Part shown: piece after piece, positions 34,202-39,775 of the stretch
Numbering within the stretch: the stretch's first letter is position 1
Layout: each line of letters starts with the position of its first letter
Assembly (NCBI GenBank): GCA_016868575.1
Contig: VGGL01000016.1
Coordinates: forward strand, 1 to 39,775
Direction: 5' to 3'
DNA: 39,775 nt
DNA from: Bacteroidota bacterium
GTDB taxonomy: Bacteria; Bacteroidota; Bacteroidia; Bacteroidales; FEN-979
The notes under the pieces: generated by a model
The model's database searches: none
Told to the model about the DNA's origin: nothing
What the model saw: only the letters and a program-made list of their open reading frames with translations
Translations under genes and position numbers: made by a program

Positions 34202-34219
34202 TTGTTAACTAAGTAACAA
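34202..34219. promoter_or_regulatory. Crp/Fnr-like palindrome at the hydrogenase promoter
   Basis: TTGTTAACTAAGTAACAA has 6-base inverted arms (TTGTTA and TAACAA) separated by 6 bases. It is the same 18-base layout as the site at 30377 (TTGTGA-N6-TCACAA). Its centre lies roughly 30 bases upstream of the expected hyd transcription start, over the -33 region. Binding by a redox- or oxygen-sensing Crp/Fnr regulator is inferred. Confidence 0.45.
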
Positions 34220-34283
34220 TGAAATCGCTTTTTATCAGAATTACAGAAATTTATAGGGTTTCTAAATAAGGGACTCCGCTTCA

Positions 34284-34309
34284 ACCCCTTTAGGGGTCCA
34301 TCATTTTTT
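34284..34309 (+). terminator. Weak hairpin plus T-run in front of truA
   Basis: ACCCC-TTTA-GGGGT (34284-34297) followed by CCATCA and six Ts has terminator shape on the plus strand. It lies between two divergent promoters and upstream of the truA -7 element. If used at all, it would block read-through into truA. Confidence 0.3.
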
Positions 34310-34310
34310 C

Positions 34311-34318
34311 TACTTTTG
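34311..34318 (+). promoter_or_regulatory. -7 promoter element directly in front of truA
   Basis: TACTTTTG fits TAnnTTTG; the ATG at 34324 is only 5 bases beyond its final base, so the transcript may start at or near the start codon. No -33 TTTG at normal spacing. Confidence 0.45.
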
Positions 34319-34323
34319 CTAAA

Positions 34324-35097
34324 ATGAATGATCCATCAGTCATACAGCGTTACTTCTTCAGGCTTTCATTCAAAGGTACCCGGTACCATGGGTGGCAGTC
34401 CCAACCGAATGCCATCTCTGTGCAGGGCACCCTTGAAAAGGCTTTCACAACATTGTTACGAACATCTATCAAGATAACAGGCGCAGGTAGAACCGATGCC
34501 GGTGTTCATGCCCGGAATTATGTTGCCCATGCCGATATTCCGGAATCTGTTTTGGAACTCCCAGGGCAAGCGTTTCTCTATCATTTGAATGCCATTCTTC
34601 CCGAAGACATTGTTGTGCACGATCTGTTGAAGGTCGTCCCTGACGCGCATGCCCGCTTCAGCGCTGTTTCACGCACCTATCGCTATTACCTTTCAAGGCA
34701 GAAGGATCCGTTTTTAAGGGACTTTATCTGTTTTTATCCTTTTCCCCTTGATATCCATGCGATGAATTCTGCAGGCAGTATGATTTGTTCCATCCAGGAC
34801 TTCACCTCTTTCGCCAAAGTGGGTTCCGATGCCCGGACAAGCATCTGTCGTGTGTCCTGTGCTGAATGGAATGAAGATGGAGATCTGCTTGTTTTTACCA
34901 TGAAGGCAGACCGGTTCCTGCGTAATATGGTTCGTTCGGTTGTCGGCACCATGCTCGATGTGGGGCGTGGAAAGATCCAACCTGCCGACATCATTGCCAT
35001 CAGTCAGTTACAAAACAGGGGAGAAGCAGGTGATTCAGTACCTGCAGCCGGGCTGACCCTGGAAGAGGTGGCTTATCCTCCGGAGATCTTTCTGTAA
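34324..35097 (+). CDS. truA: tRNA pseudouridine(38-40) synthase TruA
   Basis: A 257-residue enzyme making pseudouridine at positions 38-40 of tRNA anticodon arms. Catalytic Asp58 lies in GAGRTDAGVHA, preceded by YHGWQSQPNAISVQG. Later motifs RTYRYYLS, DFTSFAK, and RFLRNMVRSVVGTMLDVG are all present. Length is normal. It stands alone with its own promoter, divergent from the hydrogenase operon. Confidence 0.95.
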   Translation: MNDPSVIQRYFFRLSFKGTRYHGWQSQPNAISVQGTLEKAFTTLLRTSIKITGAGRTDAGVHARNYVAHADIPESVLELPGQAFLYHLNAILPEDIVVHDLLKVVPDAHARFSAVSRTYRYYLSRQKDPFLRDFICFYPFPLDIHAMNSAGSMICSIQDFTSFAKVGSDARTSICRVSCAEWNEDGDLLVFTMKADRFLRNMVRSVVGTMLDVGRGKIQPADIIAISQLQNRGEAGDSVPAAGLTLEEVAYPPEIFL

Positions 35098-35184
35098 CCC
35101 CTCTCCGGCCTCCCGGTTGATTTTTTCAGCTTGTCATTCTGACCATATCGAATTGAAATGATGAACCGCATGGATTTTCGATAA

Positions 35185-35214
35185 TTGGATTGTAAAAAAA
35201 AAAACGTATTTTTG
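35185..35214 (+). promoter_or_regulatory. Promoter (TTG-N19-TATTTTTG) of the diheme lipoprotein gene
   Basis: TTG at 35185-35187, 19 bases, then TATTTTTG at 35207-35214 fit the Bacteroidota -33/-7 pattern. The preferred ATG, 35236, is 21 bases downstream. The spacer contains a run of twelve As. Confidence 0.55.
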
Positions 35215-35235
35215 AAACATCAATACTGCTTCCTG

Positions 35236-35712
35236 ATGTATACACAGATCCGTTTTTTTTCGTACCTCTCGCTGATTGCATTGATCGTTCCGGTTCTTAC
35301 AGGTTGCACCGACGAAGATGACAATGGTGTCATCGTTCTGGTGAGCCAGCGTTATGATAAGTACAGTCATAAAGCCGGGCATGACTGTTCGGAATGCCAT
35401 CGCACCAATGGAGCTGGAATTGGATGGTTCACGGTTTCCGGAACTGTTTATGATTCCACGCTCTCCAATCCCTATCCCAATCTCTGGGTTTATCTTCGTT
35501 CAGGCCCGGATGAAATGGGGGAGCTTTACAAGATCATTGAGGTGGACGGTTTTGGGAATTTCTACACTACGCAAGGTCCCGGTTTTGAGTATCCCCTCTA
35601 TCCTTCCGTCATGGACAGCCTGAACCGCACCGTTTTTATGAACCAAGCCATCACGCACGGAAACTGCAACAGTTGTCATGGTGAGACAACTGACAGGATA
35701 TGGAAAAACTGA
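35236..35712 (+). CDS. Diheme c-type cytochrome-like lipoprotein
   Basis: Starting at 35236 the product is 158 residues with a lipoprotein signal (LSLIALIVPVLTGC, Cys24). The longer frame from 35185 starts inside the promoter. Two c-type heme motifs are visible, C51SEC54H55 and C144NSC147H148. Between them a beta-sandwich-like region resembles carboxypeptidase-regulatory or transthyretin folds (WFTVSGTVYDSTL, NLWVYLRSG, VDGFGNFYTTQGP). The layout CxxCH - beta domain - NCNSCHGETT suggests a small periplasmic or surface electron carrier. I recognise the pattern but not a named family. The transporter gene begins 1 base after its stop. Confidence 0.8.
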   Translation: MYTQIRFFSYLSLIALIVPVLTGCTDEDDNGVIVLVSQRYDKYSHKAGHDCSECHRTNGAGIGWFTVSGTVYDSTLSNPYPNLWVYLRSGPDEMGELYKIIEVDGFGNFYTTQGPGFEYPLYPSVMDSLNRTVFMNQAITHGNCNSCHGETTDRIWKN

Positions 35713-35713
35713 G

Positions 35714-36634
35714 ATGAAATCTTTTTTTGGTCTCATCGGCCATCGAAACCTTGTACTTCCGCTGTCGCTGGTCCTAGGTTTTGCTTTTGGGAACCGGATC
35801 GCCTTTCTCTCCGATTTTGCTGTTTTCTTCCTTGCCCTGATGATGCTTATATCCACTTCGGGCATTCCAACCAAATCGTTGCTGTCATTTGAAAAACTTA
35901 GAAGAGATCTTTTCTGGACAATTCTCCTCACCTATATCATGGGTGGTGGATTGATGATCGTTTTTGCCTATATCCTTTTGCCGGAAACGGACTATTTCAC
36001 TGGCTTTGTCTTGCTTGCTGCATCACCCGCAGGTATCGCGAACATCGCGTTTACCCTTGTTTTGAAAGGTGAACTGGAGCTTTCAGTCAACAGTGTGATC
36101 TTTTCCAGTCTGGCCACCGTGGTTGCAGTTCCGCTGGCCATTTACCTTTTTATTGGGGGATCAGCTTTTGAAGTGGGAGGGATGATGTTGTTACTTATCG
36201 GGGTAACGGTTATCCCGCTGTTCCTCTCCAGGCTGCTTCAACGGGGTAAGATCAACAGGGTGATCAGCAAGGGACGCGGTTTCATTGTCAACTGGTCGTT
36301 GTTTTTTCTGATCCTGCCTGCCATTGGTGGAAACCGGGATACCATGTTTGATCAACCTTACGGGGTGATCATGATCTCGGTGGTGTTCATTCTTGTCCTC
36401 TTTTTGGGTGGTATCGTTGTCGACCGGTTTTTATTCCATTTCGGATTTCCGCGTGACCGGATCATCAGTTCAGTCCTGACGATGGCGCTAAAGAACGGTG
36501 GGTTTACCGTCGTGATCGCATGGACCTATTTCAGTGAGCAGGCGGCCCTGCCTGCTGCCGTACTGGCTGTCTTTCTGATACTTTTCTTCTTCTTCTATTC
36601 GTATTTCACGGGCAAGGTAAAATATACTACCTGA
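35714..36634 (+). CDS. BASS-family (bile acid:sodium symporter-like) permease
   Basis: This 306-residue membrane protein has about ten hydrophobic segments. It carries the LLAASPAGIANIAFTLVLKGELELS segment and the later LTMALKNGGFTVVIAWTY, both placed as in BASS/ACR3-type secondary transporters where discontinuous helices bind Na+ and substrate. ATG 35714 is used; 12 further upstream codons overlap the lipoprotein gene. BASS members carry organic anions, bile acids, pantothenate or other acids, and the substrate cannot be inferred. It is tightly linked to the diheme lipoprotein and converges on the cyd operon. Confidence 0.82.
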   Translation: MKSFFGLIGHRNLVLPLSLVLGFAFGNRIAFLSDFAVFFLALMMLISTSGIPTKSLLSFEKLRRDLFWTILLTYIMGGGLMIVFAYILLPETDYFTGFVLLAASPAGIANIAFTLVLKGELELSVNSVIFSSLATVVAVPLAIYLFIGGSAFEVGGMMLLLIGVTVIPLFLSRLLQRGKINRVISKGRGFIVNWSLFFLILPAIGGNRDTMFDQPYGVIMISVVFILVLFLGGIVVDRFLFHFGFPRDRIISSVLTMALKNGGFTVVIAWTYFSEQAALPAAVLAVFLILFFFFYSYFTGKVKYTT

Positions 36635-36640
36635 AATACC

Positions 36641-36751
36641 CTATTTCCCTTCTTTCTGCTCATATTTTTTGATCACATAAGCGATGATGAAATAGGCGAT
36701 GACAACCAGAATAGGCCAGGTGATCAGATGGATGATAGATGTTGTATACAT
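36641..36751 (-). CDS. CydX-like single-helix microprotein of cytochrome bd
   Basis: A 36-residue frame starts at ATG 36751, 18 bases after the cydB stop: MYTTSIIHLITWPILVVIAY, then FIIAYVIKKYEQKEGK. It has one hydrophobic helix (about 5-27) and a charged C-terminus. Size, topology and place behind cydB are those of CydX-type small subunits that stabilise the bd oxidase hemes in Proteobacteria. The sequence itself is not obviously homologous to E. coli CydX, so the name rests on context. Confidence 0.7.
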   Translation of the reverse strand: MYTTSIIHLITWPILVVIAYFIIAYVIKKYEQKEGK

Positions 36752-36769
36752 GGATTTTCTTTCTTTTGA

Positions 36770-37933
36770 TTAATAAGCATGATGATCGTTTTCCATCTCG
36801 GCACCGGTGATGGGTTTCTTATCCATTGCCCGCCATGCGTACCAGATATAAGCGGCAACGAAGGGGACGATAAGCGACACGATAAACATGGTACGGAGGG
36901 TATAGATACTTGAGGAGCTATTGGTGATTGTTAGTGAGCTTTGCAGGTCATATGTTGACGGATAATAAGCGGTATGATTAAATCCGGCAAGCAGCAGCAG
37001 AGAGAGAACGGCGAGGATCGTGCCGGGTCCGGTCAGCCAGATACCTTTCCTGCCATGTTTATTGGATCTGAGCAGCGAGAGGTATAATCCGGTCAGTACC
37101 AGTACAACTCCAGCGAGAAACAGAATGAGCACAACAGGCATGCTGAGCAGGTTATGAAAGTATTTGTAATCTTCAAGGAAAACTTGATTGGTAACCGGAT
37201 CAACCGCAAAACCTTTGCTCAGCATCAGCCAGATGACGAAGGTGAGGAATAACACAACAAAAGGCATGGCATTGTACCACAGGTGTTTTCGGGAGCGGCT
37301 GAGGATCTGGTCATCCTTGATATTGTTCATGAAGTAGAGGATAGCAAGGGTACGGGCCAGAAAAAAAATGGTTAGCCCAAGAATTAGATTTTGAGGATTG
37401 AGTGCGGCCTCCAGCCCATGTGCAGGGCCTTCCCACCTGGAGATGACCGGACTGCCCGGGTTGGTCAAACGGATTTTATCAACGGAAAACTCCGATCCGG
37501 TAAAGAATGTAGCTACCGCAGTTCCGATGAGGATGGTTCCGAGGATGCCATTGATGAGCAGGAATGCTTCATAAGTCTTGGATCCGAAGAAATTATTGGG
37601 CTTTGTCCGGTATTCATAGGCTACTGCCTGCACGACAAATGCCAGCAGGATGGCTATCCACACCCAGTAAGCGCCACCGAAACTGGTCGAATAGAAGAGC
37701 GGGAAAGAGGCAAAGAAAGCGCCACCAAAAGTGACCAGCGTGGTAAAGGTGAGTTCCCATTTTCGCCCAAGGCTGTTGACCAGCATTTTCTGTTCATTCG
37801 TCGTTTTTCCCAGGGTGTAAATGAGTGTCTGGCCGCCCTGGACGAACATCAGGAAAACGAGGATGCTTCCCAGGAGGGACACAATGACCCACCAGTATTG
37901 CTGAAGCAGCAGGTATGTATCAGTTCCGTTCAT
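36770..37933 (-). CDS. cydB: Cytochrome bd ubiquinol/menaquinol oxidase subunit II
   Basis: A 387-residue multi-helix membrane protein, the non-heme-binding structural partner of CydA. It shows WWVIVSLLGSILVFLMFVQGGQT near the start, the W-x-WELTFTTLVTFGGAFFASFPLFYS segment, and repeated long hydrophobic helices to the end. Length fits CydB of the Bacteroidota. It follows cydA by 30 bases and precedes the CydX-like gene by 18. Confidence 0.93.
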   Translation of the reverse strand: MNGTDTYLLLQQYWWVIVSLLGSILVFLMFVQGGQTLIYTLGKTTNEQKMLVNSLGRKWELTFTTLVTFGGAFFASFPLFYSTSFGGAYWVWIAILLAFVVQAVAYEYRTKPNNFFGSKTYEAFLLINGILGTILIGTAVATFFTGSEFSVDKIRLTNPGSPVISRWEGPAHGLEAALNPQNLILGLTIFFLARTLAILYFMNNIKDDQILSRSRKHLWYNAMPFVVLFLTFVIWLMLSKGFAVDPVTNQVFLEDYKYFHNLLSMPVVLILFLAGVVLVLTGLYLSLLRSNKHGRKGIWLTGPGTILAVLSLLLLAGFNHTAYYPSTYDLQSSLTITNSSSSIYTLRTMFIVSLIVPFVAAYIWYAWRAMDKKPITGAEMENDHHAY

Positions 37934-37963
37934 GATATCTTGTTTTAATTGTTGGCAATGGAA

Positions 37964-39496
37964 TTATTCTTTAGGTCCAATCTTGATCTGGCGCGTCATG
38001 ATCTTGATCTCTGCAATCAGCAGGGAGGTAAAGAGGATCACGAAGAGCCAGAATGTGATCTGTACGGAAGAGGTATCCAGGTGTGAAACGGCGGCCACGG
38101 TGGGCATGATATCCTGGATCACCCAGGGCTGACGACCCATCTCAGCGACCATCCAGCCGGCCTGGGAGGCGATGTAAGCCAGCGGTATCGAAAAAACCGC
38201 CAGGCGCATCAGCCACCGCTGTCTGGCCACATCCTTCACCTGCACGAAGTAGATGATCAGCAGAAAGAAAAAGATGAAATAGAATCCCAAAAGAACCATG
38301 ATCCGGAAACTGTAAAAGACCAACGATACGTGGGGAATGTTATCCTTTGGATCATTGAGGTAGCCGTAACCGAAATACTTGAAATTATCTTGTAATGCAG
38401 CCAGTGACTCATTCGCAGCGGCTGTGTCGCCTGCTTCCTTTGACAGCTTGTAGGATTTAAGGGCCGCAATGGCTGTTTTTCCCTGTTCCATCTTTTCACG
38501 TGTAGCTGGGATGCCCTGTTCCGGATTGCCTTCCGTGAGGTCTTTGATCCCCGGCACAAAGGCTTTGGCATCACGGTAGCTCAATAAAGAAAGCATGTTG
38601 GGAATCTGCAGGTTGACAACAAACGGTTCTTTATTGTCATCATATTGTTTTCCGGGTGTGAGGATGCCGAAAACGGTCAGCCCCCCGTTTGACCGGCCTT
38701 CATACAACCCTTCCATGGCAGCAAGTTTCATGGGCTGTTTTTGTGCCACTTCATAGGCAGAGCCATCGCCGGTCACTGCCATATATAAACTGCTGATGAT
38801 CCCAAAAATAGCTGCCACCAGCATGCTCTTTTTGGCAAACGCAAGGTTTCTCTTTTTTAAAATGAACCAGGCGCTAACGCCGATCACAAAGATGGCTGCC
38901 AGGGTGTAGCTGGAAAAGACGGTGTGCAGAAATTTGTTGATCGCTACCGGAGAAAGGAAAACTTCCCAGAAATTGAGCATCTCATTACGGGTCGTATCGG
39001 GGTTGAAATACATTCCTGCCGGGTGTTGCATCCACGCATTGGCCACCAGGATCCATAACGCTGAGAGATTTGTTCCGATTGCCGTAAGCCATGTTGCCGT
39101 AAGATGAAACTTCTTTCCGACCTTATCCCAGCCGAAGAACATGATGGCGATGAAGGCGGTTTCCAGAAAAAAGGCCATGATCCCTTCAATGGCAAGGGGA
39201 GCGCCAAAGATATCACCCACGAACCAGGAGTAGTTCGACCAATTGGTGCCGAATTCGAATTCCAGAATGATGCCGGTCGCCACCCCAATGGCAAAATTGA
39301 TGGCAAACAAGGTCATCCAGAAACGGGTGGCTTTCTTCCAGGCTTCGCTTCCGGTTTTCACGTAGATGGTCTCCATGATGGCAATGATGAATGTAATGCC
39401 AAGGGTGAGGGGGACAAAAAACCAGTGGTACATGGCGGTGAGGGCAAACTGTGCCCTCGACCAGTCAACCAGCGACAGATCTAGTACATCATTCAT
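37964..39496 (-). CDS. cydA: Cytochrome bd oxidase subunit I
   Basis: The start at 39496 gives 510 residues (MNDVLDLSLVDWSRAQFALT); the longer frame to 39559 lies in the upstream gene. CydA carries hemes b558, b595 and d and reduces O2 with quinol, with very high oxygen affinity. Seen here: His24 (AMYHWFFVPLTLG), the LEFEFGTNWSNYSWFVGDIFG segment, FFLETAF, and GWMVAEMGRQPWVIQD near the C-terminal third. The periplasmic Q-loop region (about 250-370) is lysine- and alanine-rich and diverged. It overlaps the DUF4492 gene by 8 bases. Confidence 0.95.
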   Translation of the reverse strand: MNDVLDLSLVDWSRAQFALTAMYHWFFVPLTLGITFIIAIMETIYVKTGSEAWKKATRFWMTLFAINFAIGVATGIILEFEFGTNWSNYSWFVGDIFGAPLAIEGIMAFFLETAFIAIMFFGWDKVGKKFHLTATWLTAIGTNLSALWILVANAWMQHPAGMYFNPDTTRNEMLNFWEVFLSPVAINKFLHTVFSSYTLAAIFVIGVSAWFILKKRNLAFAKKSMLVAAIFGIISSLYMAVTGDGSAYEVAQKQPMKLAAMEGLYEGRSNGGLTVFGILTPGKQYDDNKEPFVVNLQIPNMLSLLSYRDAKAFVPGIKDLTEGNPEQGIPATREKMEQGKTAIAALKSYKLSKEAGDTAAANESLAALQDNFKYFGYGYLNDPKDNIPHVSLVFYSFRIMVLLGFYFIFFFLLIIYFVQVKDVARQRWLMRLAVFSIPLAYIASQAGWMVAEMGRQPWVIQDIMPTVAAVSHLDTSSVQITFWLFVILFTSLLIAEIKIMTRQIKIGPKE

Positions 39497-39728
39497 ATGT
39501 TGAAGTGTTGGATTGATTTCTTTCTGTAAGCACCTTGTGGACATGATCGCCTTGGTCACGATCGGAGGAATACCTGGAATTCAGGTAATTGGGCATGAGA
39601 AACAACCGGAAGATAAAAAAGAGGATAAAGACCTTGATCAGGATGATGATCCAAAGACTTTTCCCAACGGTCATCGACCGAAATCCGTTATAGTAAAATC
39701 TGAATACGTTTAAAACGATGGATTTCAC
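39489..39728 (-). CDS. DUF4492 membrane protein, cytochrome bd-associated
   Basis: The 79-residue product is MKSIVLNVFRFYYNGFRSMT, followed by a hydrophobic helix (WIIILIKVFILFFIFRLFLMP) and a polar tail. This matches DUF4492, a small family encoded directly before cydA in Bacteroidota and some Campylobacterota. Its 3' end overlaps the cydA start by 8 bases, so the two are translationally linked. Its function is unknown; a role in bd assembly or stability is inferred from linkage. Nothing clear is seen in the final 47 bases of the window. Confidence 0.85.
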   Translation of the reverse strand: MKSIVLNVFRFYYNGFRSMTVGKSLWIIILIKVFILFFIFRLFLMPNYLNSRYSSDRDQGDHVHKVLTERNQSNTSTYE

Positions 39729-39775
39729 GGTGTAAAATTATGCAAATATTTTGGATAAATACCTGCACAAACTTA

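Noticed and set aside
34284-34309. truA attenuator or riboswitch
   Set aside because: The hairpin is upstream of the likely transcription start, so it would not be in the truA mRNA.
35098-35130. Terminator after truA (CCGG-CCTC-CCGG then Ts)
   Set aside because: The stem is only about 4 base pairs and the T-run is offset; not convincing.

Overview
The window comes from a member of the Bacteroidota, most likely an anaerobic or microaerobic Bacteroidales-like organism. Four signs point there. Several secreted proteins end in type IX secretion (T9SS) sorting domains, and the T9SS regulator PorX is present. LpxC is fused to FabZ. Many genes are preceded by the Bacteroidota -7 promoter element TAnnTTTG, and no Shine-Dalgarno sequences are evident. 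DUF4492 sits in front of cydA. A trimeric-type [FeFe]-hydrogenase next to a cytochrome bd oxidase suggests fermentative life with oxygen scavenging. The species cannot be named from this sequence alone.

Layout. 1-1860 is a decayed accessory patch: the right end of an IS5-like element, then a NurA-like/HerA-like pair broken by two apparent single-base insertions and a 3' truncation. 2074-8243 holds a secreted C10 cysteine protease, an orphan IS1595-type zinc-ribbon protein, a hexanucleotide repeat tract, a lipoprotein thioredoxin and a cytosolic thioredoxin, a WbqC-like protein, an NlpC/P60 peptidase and a small beta-barrel protein. 8275-10422 is tex. 10615-17046 (minus strand) is an apparent operon of four exported proteins, three with T9SS sorting domains and one small coupled protein of unknown role. 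17108-23475 (minus) is a tight run porX-tsaE-ald-aroB-aroA plus a LutA-like protein.

23622-29752 (plus) is the lipid A block: HD-domain phosphohydrolase, lpxD, lpxC/fabZ, lpxA, efp and a second LpxD-like acyltransferase. 29753-30618 is a non-coding stretch with two tandem repeats, a truncated 58-residue [2Fe-2S]-protein gene, a Crp/Fnr-like palindrome and a strong terminator. 30619-34111 (minus) encodes the hydrogenase subunits HydA, HydB and HydC. 34324-36634 (plus) carries truA, a diheme c-type lipoprotein and a BASS-family transporter. 36641-39728 (minus) is the cytochrome bd operon: DUF4492, cydA, cydB and a 36-residue CydX-like microprotein.

The observations most worth following are two 18-bp palindromes of matching architecture (TTGTnA-N6-TnACAA) on either side of the hydrogenase genes, the serine in place of the usual proton-relay cysteine in HydA, the truncated ferredoxin beside it, the CydX-like microprotein, the translationally coupled small secreted protein inside the T9SS cargo operon, and -7 elements so close to the lpxC and truA start codons that the mRNAs may be leaderless. 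No wholly new multi-gene system is proven by the sequence.
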